Positions 21,721-28,714 of a stretch of DNA of 64,000 nucleotides are shown in pieces. A model generated the notes under the pieces. The model made no database searches and had not been told where the DNA came from. It worked only from the letters and a program-made list of their open reading frames with translations. Within the stretch, counting starts at the first letter, position 1, and the number at the start of each line of letters is the position of its first letter. Source of the DNA: a virus; IMG/VR virus record IMGVR_UViG_3300042465_005589, positions 62,001-126,000 of that record; one strand, given 5' to 3'. The translations under genes were made by a program, and so were the position numbers.

Positions 21721-22148
21721 TATAGGTTAAAATTTCTTGCGGAATCTTTTTTATTAGAACAATCACCGCTGTCGATGCTCTTTCTATTATGACATAATTT
21801 ACAAAATGTTTTAACATTTTCAGTATCATTATTATTGTGGTCACCATCTAAATGGTCTAAATCTAAACAACCAATTTCAAATCCAACCCAATCTTCAATG
21901 GTTGGGACCGGACATTTAAATCCTAATTGACCATCAATATTTTCACAATATTTTTTCTTATGAATGACAATACCTTCTCTAATTACCCCTTTTTTTCTAT
22001 CTGTTTGACATCTTGAACATTCAGTCTTAAAAGACCAATTTGTCCAACTTCTAACCGCAACATCATTATCGCACCCAATGTTTACACACTTAGGTAAAAT
22101 AAGACCCCTTTCATAATATTTAGTTTTTTGTACGTTTGAAATACTCAT
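21720..22148 (-). CDS. HNH endonuclease, 142 aa
   Basis: The C-terminal half has CLDLDHLDGDHNNNDTENVK and FCKLCHNRKS, the DH...N...H core of HNH nucleases that cut DNA. Cys pairs in the first half probably bind structural zinc. The methyltransferase gene follows with a one-base overlap, which could indicate a functional pair or a homing nuclease next to its target. Confidence 0.8.
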   Translation of the reverse strand: MSISNVQKTKYYERGLILPKCVNIGCDNDVAVRSWTNWSFKTECSRCQTDRKKGVIREGIVIHKKKYCENIDGQLGFKCPVPTIEDWVGFEIGCLDLDHLDGDHNNNDTENVKTFCKLCHNRKSIDSGDCSNKKDSARNFNL

Positions 22149-22181
22149 ATTTTTTAGTTTATATAATAATACGAGTTTTTT

Positions 22182-22691
22182 TTAGAAAAACAAATATGGT
22201 TCCCATTCTTTTGGAATTTCGTGGTGAACCTGTTTCATCAACATCAAATAGTGTGGTCGTCTTGGTTGTGGAATTTCTTTACCATACTCTTCCAATGTTA
22301 AATTGGACTTCTCACCGTTACATCTTCTACAAGCGGTAACCAAGTTGTCCCAACTGTCTTTACCACCCTTAGATTGGGGCACTACGTGGTCTAATGTTAA
22401 CGACTTTCTATTATTGTCCCCACAATACACACACTCAAAATTATCTCTACGATAAACATTCTCTCTACTTAAAGGAACTTTTTGAATTATCTGATTCACA
22501 TATTTGTAGACCCGGATAATTGATGGTTTTTTGATATCCAATTCAGGATTCACTAATTTGAATGATTCCGGATGTTCATTTATAACGTCAGCATTACCCT
22601 TATAAGAAATGACGAAAGCCCTCTCTGTGGAAATAATACTCCTCGCCATAAAACTTGAATCCAAAACCAAAGTTTTTTGGTAACTACTCAC
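22182..22691 (-). CDS. HNH endonuclease, 169 aa
   Basis: The product has VYRRDNFECVYCGDNN (zinc Cys pair), LTLDHVVPQSKGGKDSWDN and ACRRCNGEKSN, a textbook HNH core, and ends in an aromatic tail. Similar proteins are common beside phage and bacterial nucleases. It is upstream of, and probably co-transcribed with, the second HNH gene and the methyltransferase. Confidence 0.85.
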   Translation of the reverse strand: MSSYQKTLVLDSSFMARSIISTERAFVISYKGNADVINEHPESFKLVNPELDIKKPSIIRVYKYVNQIIQKVPLSRENVYRRDNFECVYCGDNNRKSLTLDHVVPQSKGGKDSWDNLVTACRRCNGEKSNLTLEEYGKEIPQPRRPHYLMLMKQVHHEIPKEWEPYLFF

Positions 22692-22722
22692 GACTATTAA
22701 TTTTTAATTAAACATTTTTTTG

Positions 22723-22793
22723 TACCCCCAGGTGGTATCGAACCAACTTCCCGATATTAAAAGTATCGTGCTTCACCTTAAAGCTTTGGGGGT
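22723..22793 (-). tRNA. tRNA-Lys (UUU)
   Basis: Acceptor ACCCCCA/TGGGGGT, anticodon arm CGATA-CTTTTAA-TATCG (TTT), a D loop with GG and the T loop TTCGATA. One T-stem mismatch. Confidence 0.92.
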
Positions 22794-22875
22794 GATTGGG
22801 CTCATTTTACTCTATCATTTGGCTCAAAATATAAGTAATTTGAGCTTAATAATCAAAATCAGTGAGCCACATTTG

Positions 22876-22949
22876 TAGGTGGTATGAGACTCGAACTCAT
22901 AACCTCTTCGGTATCAGCGAAGGACTCCAACCAATTGAGCTAACCACCT
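22876..22949 (-). tRNA. tRNA-Ile (GAU)
   Basis: Acceptor AGGTGGT/ACCACCT, anticodon arm CTTCG-CTGATAC-CGAAG (GAT) and T arm ATGAG-TTCGAGT-CTCAT. A second GAU tRNA is at 24762. Confidence 0.92.
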
Positions 22950-22955
22950 AAATTG

Positions 22956-23032
22956 TCGGGATAGCAGGATTCGAACCTGCGAGTTCTCCTGCTCCCAAAG
23001 CAGGCGGGGTAACCGGACTCCCCAATATCCCG
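22956..23032 (-). tRNA. tRNA-Pro (UGG)
   Basis: Acceptor CGGGATA/TATCCCG, anticodon arm CCTGC-TTTGGGA-GCAGG (TGG with G37, as proline tRNAs require) and T arm GCAGG-TTCGAAT-CCTGC. Confidence 0.93.
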
Positions 23033-23097
23033 AATTTTCTAATTCTACGCTTCCCCCATACTGTTAGGGTTCTATAAATTAGTAACAATCTCCCTCG

Positions 23098-23171
23098 TCT
23101 AAATGACTGGACTCGAACCAGCGGTCTGTACATTCCAAGTGTACCGGATTAACCAACTTTCCCACATCTAG
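23098..23171 (-). tRNA. tRNA with UGG anticodon (second Pro-type)
   Basis: Acceptor CTAGATG/CATTTAG, anticodon arm GTACA-CTTGGAA-TGTAC and T arm GCTGG-TTCGAGT-CCAGT. The anticodon is TGG, but position 37 is A rather than the G of proline tRNAs, so its charging identity is uncertain. Confidence 0.8.
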
Positions 23172-23175
23172 AATT

Positions 23176-23288
23176 TAATTAGTTGAGTTTATAACATCTT
23201 TATCCTACTAAGGCAAGGACTCCATTTGGGGTTCCGTTGATTGATGTCTCTTTATACCCCTTGACGGAACAAACGGGGGAACTAATTA
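23176..23288 (-). repeat. Inverted-repeat-closed spacer module, 113 nt
   Basis: TAATTAGTT and AACTAATTA form a 9-bp stem. The interior is untranslated. Confidence 0.45.
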
Positions 23289-23290
23289 TT

Positions 23291-23485
23291 TTATAATGAT
23301 TTAATTAACTCATCATACTTACCTGAGTGATAATCCTCTACCATTTGTTGAATTCTTAAATCTCTTGATTCAACACCTTTTCTTAGTTTTTCAAGTTGTT
23401 CGGGTGTTGGATTGTTATTTACCGTGTAATTGACTCCTATCGCATCTAATTTATCGGTAATTTCTTTTATTTCAATTTTTTTCAT
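23291..23485 (-). CDS. Hypothetical protein, 64 aa
   Basis: A helical, charged protein starting MKKIEIKEITDKLDAIGVNY, with a QMVEDYHSGKYDELIKSL end. It lies inside the tRNA block next to Ser and Pro tRNAs. I recognise no family. Confidence 0.62.
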   Translation of the reverse strand: MKKIEIKEITDKLDAIGVNYTVNNNPTPEQLEKLRKGVESRDLRIQQMVEDYHSGKYDELIKSL

Positions 23486-23502
23486 AATATCTATTTTACC
23501 TC

Positions 23503-23586
23503 TAAATAAAGAGTAACTTTAATTCCTTTTTTAGTTATGAAAAACCCTGCTTCATACCAAAATTTTTCTTTCTCTTTTTCTTCCAT
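23503..23586 (-). CDS. Possible micropeptide, 27 aa
   Basis: MEEKEKEKFWYEAGFFITKK opens a very short ORF between tRNA-Ser and the gene at 23291. The composition is plausible, but the length gives little support. Confidence 0.3.
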
Positions 23587-23602
23587 AATCTTTAATTTTC
23601 TG

Positions 23603-23688
23603 CGGAGAGCAGAATACTCGAAATCCATCCCTTTTACAGAACCACTCGCTTAGCAGGCGGTGACAATACCCTGATTGTTTTACTCTCC
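23603..23688 (-). tRNA. tRNA-Ser (GCU)
   Basis: Acceptor GGAGAGT/GCTCTCC, discriminator G, anticodon loop CTGCTAA (GCT), a D arm with GGG and a long variable arm. The anticodon stem is CGC/GCG, then a bulged A, then CAC/GTG. Confidence 0.82.
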
Positions 23689-23780
23689 AATTCGTAGGAC
23701 ATCGCTTAACCTACAGTGAATAGCTCTTTCACTTTTGACGTTGCCATATTTACATATGTTGGCATCTAACGATTTTTTTG

Positions 23781-23853
23781 TGTCCCCAAGAGGATTCGAA
23801 CCCCTATCGTATCTGCCGTAAAGATAAGTCCTATCCAATTGAACGATGGAGAC
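23781..23853 (-). tRNA. tRNA-Arg (ACG)
   Basis: Acceptor GTCTCCA/TGGGGAC, anticodon arm TATCT-TTACGGC-AGATA (ACG) and the T loop TTCGAAT. Deamination of A34 by host TadA would be needed for reading CGC and CGA. Confidence 0.91.
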
Positions 23854-23875
23854 AATTTGAGGTTGAGAACTCCTC

Positions 23876-23940
23876 TGTGTTGTGTAGGATGATATAACCT
23901 ACCTCGTATTTCATATTCCCCTCTCACCGGGAACAACACA
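23876..23940 (-). repeat. Inverted-repeat-closed spacer module, 65 nt
   Basis: TGTGTTGT and ACAACACA form an 8-bp stem directly upstream of tRNA-Arg (ACG) on the minus strand. Confidence 0.42.
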
Positions 23941-23966
23941 TTTACCATTACTGATAGTATCTTTAT

Positions 23967-24048
23967 GTAAATTAAAGTATTAGTACTATAGACATATTAT
24001 ATTTAATTGACCGTTTCACCAATTTGCACAAGGGTGACTTTAATTTAC
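23967..24048 (-). repeat. Inverted-repeat-closed spacer module, 82 nt
   Basis: GTAAATTAAAG and CTTTAATTTAC form a perfect 11-bp stem. A TATCTTTG box (24048-24055) starts at its upstream end. Confidence 0.5.
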
Positions 24049-24063
24049 AAAGATACTCAATTT

Positions 24064-24252
24064 TTACTTCCACTGAGTCATTCGGTTATACTTCCAAGTT
24101 TTATGTTCTCTGTATTTGTGAGAGAACTGACCTTTTCTGTAATAAACACCCTCATCCCAATAAGATGGGTATTCAAACTTTAACCAAATCAATCTGTAAT
24201 CTTTTGAACAAGTCGCCTTGTTCAGTTTCATTCTGTTTGTGTTTACACTCAT
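24064..24252 (-). CDS. Small aromatic protein, 62 aa
   Basis: The ORF starts MSVNTNRMKLNKATCSKDYR and is rich in Trp, Tyr and Lys (WLKFEYPSYWDEGVYYRKG). Composition favours a real gene. It lies between His and Arg tRNAs. Function unknown. Confidence 0.58.
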   Translation of the reverse strand: MSVNTNRMKLNKATCSKDYRLIWLKFEYPSYWDEGVYYRKGQFSHKYREHKTWKYNRMTQWK

Positions 24253-24290
24253 AATCTTGAGTCTGTTGTTTAGCAGACCTCAAAGATTAT
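24251..24290 (-). terminator. Long hairpin between two small genes
   Basis: ATAATCTT-GAG...CTC-AAAGATTAT form a stem extended inward by TCTG/CAGA. It may end or process the transcript of the gene at 24303. There is no strong T run. Confidence 0.4.
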
Positions 24291-24302
24291 CCAATACCTT
24301 TT

Positions 24303-24560
24303 TCATAACCGTAATTTATAAACTCGTTTATATTCGTCCAACGCCGACTTTAGATTCTCAATACATTCTCGGTAATTAACATCATCACCAAGATTAAATC
24401 TCTCATTTTCTTGTTCCCTCTTGAACAACACTTTTAACGAATTATCAATGTTGGATAAAATGTCCAAGTAAACCATCTCTTTGTCTTTGGATTTCTTTAA
24501 ATCAAATTTTAAATCTACAATTAGACCCTCTAATTCTTCAATTTTTTCATTCTCATCCAT
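24303..24560 (-). CDS. Coiled-coil protein, 85 aa
   Basis: MDENEKIEELEGLIVDLKFD continues in heptad-like helices for most of the length (DNSLKVLFKREQENERF). No catalytic motif. It lies just downstream of tRNA-His. Confidence 0.65.
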   Translation of the reverse strand: MDENEKIEELEGLIVDLKFDLKKSKDKEMVYLDILSNIDNSLKVLFKREQENERFNLGDDVNYRECIENLKSALDEYKRVYKLRL

Positions 24561-24574
24561 AACACATAATTTAG

Positions 24575-24647
24575 GGTGACTAAGGAGAATCGAACTCCCA
24601 TTTACAGAACCACAATCTATCGTGTTAACCGTTACACTATAGCCACC
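24575..24647 (-). tRNA. tRNA-His (GUG)
   Basis: Anticodon arm ATAGA-TTGTGGT-TCTGT (GTG), acceptor GTGGCTA/TAGTCAC. An extra G(-1) opposite C73 is encoded, the histidine identity signal. The T loop is TTCGATT. Confidence 0.93.
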
Positions 24648-24653
24648 ATATTT

Positions 24654-24759
24654 AAACCTATCAATGTGGGTTTGAGATGTACCCTTTTCAATCCGCTTTC
24701 ACACCCATCACCCCTTCTTAAGTAGGAGCTGTCAGTATCGGATACCACATTTAAGGTTT
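24654..24759 (-). repeat. Inverted-repeat-closed spacer module, 106 nt
   Basis: AAACCT pairs with AGGTTT, and inside it ATGTGG pairs with CCACAT, giving a two-part terminal stem between His and Ile tRNAs. Confidence 0.45.
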
Positions 24760-24761
24760 TG

Positions 24762-24833
24762 TACTCTTGGAAGGAATTGAACCTTCTTTTCATTCTTATC
24801 AGGAATGTGTGCTAACCATTCTACTACAAGAGC
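24762..24833 (-). tRNA. tRNA-Ile (GAU), second copy
   Basis: Anticodon arm CATTC-CTGATAA-GAATG (GAT), acceptor GCTCTTG/CAAGAGT and T arm GAAGG-TTCAATT-CCTTC. Its sequence differs clearly from the copy at 22876. Confidence 0.88.
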
Positions 24834-24839
24834 AATTTT

Positions 24840-24888
24840 ACCCCACTTCACCGGCTTAACGGACCGGCTGCCATATGGGAGTGGGGGT
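24840..24888 (-). repeat. Inverted-repeat-closed spacer, 49 nt
   Basis: ACCCCACT and AGTGGGGGT pair with one bulge, and CCGGC pairs inside. It fills part of the gap between Ile and Asn tRNAs. Confidence 0.38.
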
Positions 24889-24910
24889 TTCCTGTTGTAT
24901 CAGGACTCCG

Positions 24911-24982
24911 CGGACTTGGGGAATCACGATATCCCGACCCTTCGCTTAACAGGCGAACGCTCTTCCTCTGAGCTACAAGTCC
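24911..24982 (-). tRNA. tRNA-Asn (GUU) with unusual T loop
   Basis: Acceptor GGACTTG/CAAGTCC, discriminator G, D arm GCTC-AGAGGAA-GAGC and anticodon arm TTCGC-CTGTTAA-GCGAA (GTT) are perfect. The T arm is GGGAT-ATCGTGA-TTCCC, with a T-T pair next to a loop that differs from TTCGANN. Confidence 0.84.
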
Positions 24983-24988
24983 AATTTT

Positions 24989-25046
24989 GACTACTACCTG
25001 ACTCCTTTCGAACTTTGCAGGCTCGTATCATTCAATAATAGTAGTC
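24989..25046 (-). other. Minimal tRNA-like hairpin element, 58 nt
   Basis: GACTACTA and TAGTAGTC form an 8-bp end stem. Inside, CCTG/CAGG encloses AGTTCGAAAGG, which contains a T-loop-like TTCGAAA. Too small for a tRNA. Confidence 0.35.
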
Positions 25047-25131
25047 CAAGGCGTTACGCACCCATCTGATAACTTTACTTCTCTTGAGTCCGGATAAGCG
25101 CTTACCAACTCGGGGGTTGTTTCCTTGTTTG

Positions 25132-25204
25132 TGGGGACTACCGGTTACGCTCCGGTCTCCTTGATTCTTCAGACCAATGCTTTCACTAGATTAGCTTAAT
25201 CCCC
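25132..25204 (-). tRNA. tRNA-Phe (GAA) with unusual D and T loops
   Basis: Acceptor GGGGATT/AGTCCCC and anticodon arm TTGGT-CTGAAGA-ATCAA (GAA) are good. The T arm is ACCGG-AGCGTAA-CCGGT, and the D loop (AATCTAGTGAA) has no GG. Confidence 0.85.
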
Positions 25205-25361
25205 AATTATAATAATGATGGAGTACCCGTCTCGCTCCATTCTTAAGTGCTTAATCGTAGTTTTACGAGGCCCTCGGCACATTCCCTTTTCAGGGGGGTG
25301 ATGATTTCTTGAACCCATATTGAATTGTCGACATCCAATATAGAGAAACCCATTATCATAG

Positions 25362-25442
25362 TGGGCAGTAGTGGACTCGAACCACTCCAGTTAAGACTTG
25401 ATTTACAGTCAAGTTGCCGTATCCGAACGACTTTTACTACCC
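25362..25442 (-). tRNA. tRNA-Tyr (GUA)
   Basis: Acceptor GGGTAGT/ACTGCCC, anticodon arm CTTGA-CTGTAAA-TCAAG (GTA), an extended variable region and T arm AGTGG-TTCGAGT-CCACT. Confidence 0.9.
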
Positions 25443-25487
25443 AATTACACTTCCTTTCCTATGTGGTATAGTGTGAACCAATATTAG

Positions 25488-25558
25488 TACCTCGTGGTGG
25501 AATCGAACCACCGCCATTTGTATGTAAAACAAATACGCTCCCATTACGCCAACGAGGC
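25488..25558 (-). tRNA. tRNA-Val (UAC)
   Basis: Acceptor GCCTCGT/ACGAGGT, anticodon stem ATTTGT/ACAAAT with loop TTTACAT (TAC), a D loop with GG and T arm GGTGG-TTCGATT-CCACC. Confidence 0.9.
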
Positions 25559-25742
25559 TGAGTCCCACTTTACTATTGCAATAGTTGATGAGGTAGTGAG
25601 ACACCTTTATCATCATTCTGTACCGAGTAATGGTGTTGAGCCATTCTAAAGTCAGATATGAGCCGTCTTTGGTCCCGGACCACTCGGCAGTTGTGGTGGA
25701 CATAGGCTCATCACCTATTCTTGGGTTTCCACCGAACCCTTG

Positions 25743-25814
25743 TTATCCCTAATGGAATCGAACCACTTCCGCGTAGACCAAAACTACGTGTACTAACCGT
25801 TATACGAAGGGACA
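25743..25814 (-). tRNA. tRNA-Gln (UUG)
   Basis: Acceptor TGTCCCT/AGGGATA, anticodon arm CGTAG-TTTTGGT-CTACG (TTG) and the T loop TTCGATT. The weak first pair U1-A72 is typical of glutamine tRNAs. Confidence 0.91.
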
Positions 25815-25914
25815 AAATATTTTTTAGTTAATGAACGGTTACCACAATTACGTTCGCCCCGGACTGCTCCGGACATTCTTTTTTGGGTGTGGATTAAACT
25901 ATTTAACTAACCCG

Positions 25915-25996
25915 CGGAGGAGACAGGATTCGAACCTGCAACCCATTACGAGCGACGGTTTTCAAGACCGCTCGACAACCAACTGTCCACTCCTCC
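25915..25996 (-). tRNA. tRNA-Ser (UGA)
   Basis: Acceptor GGAGGAG/CTCCTCC, discriminator G, anticodon arm CGGT-CTTGAAA-ACCG (TGA), a long variable arm and T arm GCAGG-TTCGAAT-CCTGT. Confidence 0.93.
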
Positions 25997-26045
25997 ATTT
26001 TTCTTACCAATATTTCAAATAACTAATTCCTTTATTTTGATGGGA

Positions 26046-26076
26046 CAAAGGTAATCCTTTTTTTCTAACTTCCAAA
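26046..26076 (-). promoter_or_regulatory. Bacteroidota-type promoter of the 22.7-26 kb tRNA block
   Basis: On the minus strand TTTG (26073-26076) and TACCTTTG (26046-26053) are 19 nt apart. It lies about 50 nt upstream of tRNA-Ser (UGA), the first tRNA of the block. Confidence 0.8.
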
Positions 26077-26085
26077 CTTTTAACC

Positions 26086-26122
26086 AAAAAAAAATCCTGA
26101 ACTTTTTGAGTTCAGGATTTTG
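26086..26122. terminator. Rho-independent terminator
   Basis: AAAATCCTGAACT and AGTTCAGGATTTT form a perfect stem. It separates the tRNA promoter from the genes further along the minus strand. Confidence 0.85.
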
Positions 26123-26146
26123 GTTATATTTTATGTTTAACTTTAT

Positions 26147-26269
26147 CTATATTGTAGTTAAATCATCGAATAAATCATCTGAACTTGTATGCGAAATACG
26201 CGGATACGAACAATTACTAAACTGTTGGTTCCAAATCGAGACATTCATATGTTTATTACTATTTTTCAT
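26147..26269 (-). CDS. Small hypothetical protein, 40 aa
   Basis: MKNSNKHMNVSIWNQQFSNC starts the ORF, and it ends in an acidic DDLFDDLTTI. It lies directly upstream of a terminator. No family recognised. Confidence 0.45.
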   Translation of the reverse strand: MKNSNKHMNVSIWNQQFSNCSYPRISHTSSDDLFDDLTTI

Positions 26270-26365
26270 TTTTCTTTTTTTTGTGGTATTTCTACCTTGT
26301 TCTTTATAACTATTACAAACTTACGAAAAGTTTATCAAAAGTCAAATATTTTTTTATTTTTTTTA

Positions 26366-26632
26366 TTATATCAATTTGTTCGCAATCTCAATTATTCTAC
26401 TTTCGTCCTCATTGGATAGTAAATGCTTAGAATTTCTAATTTTCATCATTAATTCATCCCACTCTAACTCCATTACTGTCGCCCCTTCTTTTTTTGGTTT
26501 AACTCTCCCATTGAATGAATCTAAATGACCATCCTCAATAAGGCTTTCAATTAAATCGTCAATATCTCTTTTTGAACACGCCGATATATATTCGTAAGGC
26601 TCAATATCAATTTCTGTACTAAAATCTGGCAT
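26366..26632 (-). CDS. Hypothetical protein, 88 aa
   Basis: The protein starts MPDFSTEIDIEPYEYISACS, with a helix RDIDDLIESLIEDG and a helical end SNEDESRIIEIANKLI. The first half could be a short winged-helix-like unit. It lies 3 nt from the gene upstream, so they form one operon. Confidence 0.62.
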   Translation of the reverse strand: MPDFSTEIDIEPYEYISACSKRDIDDLIESLIEDGHLDSFNGRVKPKKEGATVMELEWDELMMKIRNSKHLLSNEDESRIIEIANKLI

Positions 26633-26635
26633 AAT

Positions 26636-26899
26636 TTATAAATTTTCTAAATAATTAATTAATTCGGTTACTTCTTCTTTTGAATTCCATCCTGAAACAT
26701 CATTACCATCGGGCATTGGCACAAATTTATCAAGAGTTTTATAAAACGCAGCAACTTCAAAGGAAGTCGTTCCATTTCCATATAAATGTTTTCCCCCAAC
26801 AACGGAAACTTCAATATCATTTCCTAAATCTAATTTTGCTTGAACAGCTCCATTACCCATTGAGTGGGGTTTAAATACTAAATCATCAAATGTTTTCAT
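26636..26899 (-). CDS. Hypothetical beta-rich protein, 87 aa, possibly leaderless mRNA
   Basis: I choose MKTFDDLVFKPHSMGNGAVQ as the start, since the promoter's TACTTTTG box ends four bases upstream and transcription could begin at the ATG. The protein is strand-rich (AKLDLGNDIEVSVVGG) with a C-terminal helix. Similar small proteins are frequent in phages, but I cannot name one. Confidence 0.62.
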   Translation of the reverse strand: MKTFDDLVFKPHSMGNGAVQAKLDLGNDIEVSVVGGKHLYGNGTTSFEVAAFYKTLDKFVPMPDGNDVSGWNSKEEVTELINYLENL

Positions 26900-26903
26900 A
26901 GGA

Positions 26904-26934
26904 CAAAAGTAATACAAATAATTTAATTATCAAA
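26904..26934 (-). promoter_or_regulatory. Bacteroidota-type promoter
   Basis: On the minus strand TTTG (26931-26934) and TACTTTTG (26904-26911) are 19 nt apart. It sits inside the end of the glycosyltransferase gene and is immediately before the gene at 26636-26899. Confidence 0.7.
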
Positions 26935-28078
26935 AATAAAACCCACCTTTTTTTCTTTTAACATTAAAAGACTCTTCAATTTGTTTTCTTTGGTTAACCA
27001 TCGAGTCTTTTTTAAGTTCTGTTAATTGATTTCTATAGTTTGGTACTAGTTCTCTAAGAGGTTTTTCGTCTTTTTTAGATGGTATAAAAATTCCTTTGGT
27101 TTGTAAAACTTGGTTAATAACATTATAATCAACATTATCTGTGGGTTCATTTTTATTCATCAAACTATTAATTAAATTAATATTTTTTGTTTTATCAACT
27201 ACACTGTTAGGAGGATTAATTATCCTTGAATCAACTATTACAGGTTTTTTAGATAATGTTATTTTTTTACTAGTTAATTTATCCAATAATAATTGACTTT
27301 CTTTTGGTTTACCATAATTAGGAGTATAAGTAATCCCATCTTCATTTACTATTGTAATATTTTCATATTTAGGTAATTTGTAAACATATCCAGCAATTTT
27401 ACTTTGTAGAGTTTTATCCCCAAATGAGTTTGTATTTGAATATGATTGATTTTCATGCCATGTGTAGATATACGTTACTTGGTCCAAATAATAGAAATGA
27501 GAATTTCCCGCCATTTCTAACATTGGTATTCCTGCACCAATATCACAACCCGCTTTAAAATATTCTCCCTCAAATTTTAAATCTTCATCTTTAATCATTC
27601 TAAATAAAAATGCTCGATAGGTTCTCATGTGTGAGAAATTCCACGATTTAATTCTTGCTTTATCAGCATTAAATTTACCATAATTCCCTACAACACCGTC
27701 TTTATCCATCCATTTTGAACCACAAATCCATATATTTTCATTTGTATATATTTTAGTAATTAATCCTAAAACAAAATTATCACTTAATTGGTCATCACCA
27801 TCAATTTCAATAATAACATCATCCCAATCTATATTTGGATTATTATTAATAACATCAATAAAATTTTTGGTTTTATATTTTTTCTCAATATTTTTTATTA
27901 AGATAAATCGTTCATCCCCATCGATGGCTTCAAGAGCAACATCGTAAGAATTATCAGTTGACATATCATCAATCATATATACGACAAATTCGCTATAATA
28001 TTGATTTTTTATAGATTTAATACAGTCTGCGACGTATTCTTCGGAATTCCAAAATGTGGATACAATAACTAGTTTCAT
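26930..28078 (-). CDS. Family 2 glycosyltransferase, 382 aa
   Basis: VIVSTFWNSEEYVADCIKSI and MIDDMSTDNSYD form the nucleotide-sugar fold of GT2 (GT-A) enzymes, and IEIDGDDQLSD near residue 92 is the metal-binding DxD motif. The C-terminal ~150 residues are an extra, basic, partly disordered region. It is transcribed away from the other glycosyltransferases through a shared, palindromic TATTTATAAATA region at about 28094-28106. The likely task is modifying virion or DNA sugars. Confidence 0.86.
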   Translation of the reverse strand: MKLVIVSTFWNSEEYVADCIKSIKNQYYSEFVVYMIDDMSTDNSYDVALEAIDGDERFILIKNIEKKYKTKNFIDVINNNPNIDWDDVIIEIDGDDQLSDNFVLGLITKIYTNENIWICGSKWMDKDGVVGNYGKFNADKARIKSWNFSHMRTYRAFLFRMIKDEDLKFEGEYFKAGCDIGAGIPMLEMAGNSHFYYLDQVTYIYTWHENQSYSNTNSFGDKTLQSKIAGYVYKLPKYENITIVNEDGITYTPNYGKPKESQLLLDKLTSKKITLSKKPVIVDSRIINPPNSVVDKTKNINLINSLMNKNEPTDNVDYNVINQVLQTKGIFIPSKKDEKPLRELVPNYRNQLTELKKDSMVNQRKQIEESFNVKRKKGGFYF

Positions 28079-28144
28079 AAAAAGAAAGGTTCAATATTTA
28101 TAAATAGACCTAATGTCTTATTTTAATAATAAAAACAAAATAAA

Positions 28145-28714
28145 ATGATTGAGAATACATTTATTAAACCTAAAGGAAGGGTTTTTCATATGATACCCTG
28201 GAATTCTGATAAAAATATTGGTAAATCATATAATGAATTAATGTCAATGGTCAAAACTGATGATTGGGTTTGTTTTTTAGATGGTGATGCTGTTCATACC
28301 TCTCATTTTTTTGGGAAACGGATTGAAGAAGTTATTCAAACTAATCCTGAATATTCATTATTCACTTGTACAACAAATAGAGTTAATTGTCAATATCAAA
28401 TTGCTCCTAATGTCGATATTAAAACAAATGACCAAGAATACCATAGGAATTTTGGAGATTCTCTTTGGGAATTATATGGTAATCAAGTTATGGATGTTAC
28501 ACATAATATGGAATTAAGTGGTGTTTTAATTGTTATAAAAAAATCCATATGGGAAAAAGTTGGTGGTTTTAAAGAAGATAAAATGTTAACTATAGATAAC
28601 GACATTCATAGAAAAATTAGAATTTCCGGTGGATTAGTCGGGTTAATGAAAGGGATATATGTACAACATTGGTATCGTGGTGGTATAAAAGAAAATAGAC
28701 AACACTTACTATAA
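28145..28714 (+). CDS. Glycosyltransferase-like protein, 189 aa
   Basis: DDWVCFLDGDAVHTS near residue 37 is a GT-A type DxD motif, and FTCTTNRVNCQYQ and KKSIWEKVGGFKEDKM match the acceptor half of GT2 enzymes. The protein lacks the first ~70 residues of a full GT2, so it is a minimal form or a remnant. It overlaps the next gene by one base. Confidence 0.75.
   Translation: MIENTFIKPKGRVFHMIPWNSDKNIGKSYNELMSMVKTDDWVCFLDGDAVHTSHFFGKRIEEVIQTNPEYSLFTCTTNRVNCQYQIAPNVDIKTNDQEYHRNFGDSLWELYGNQVMDVTHNMELSGVLIVIKKSIWEKVGGFKEDKMLTIDNDIHRKIRISGGLVGLMKGIYVQHWYRGGIKENRQHLL

Noticed and set aside
20929-22691. Restriction-modification system made of the methyltransferase and adjacent HNH proteins.
   Set aside because: The HNH proteins look like homing or general HNH nucleases without a recognisable restriction-type domain, so a pair cannot be claimed.
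25047-25131. Further tRNA-like element with GGCGTTACGC hairpin.
   Set aside because: Only a 5-bp end stem (CAAGG/CCTTG) and no regular D or anticodon arm could be drawn.
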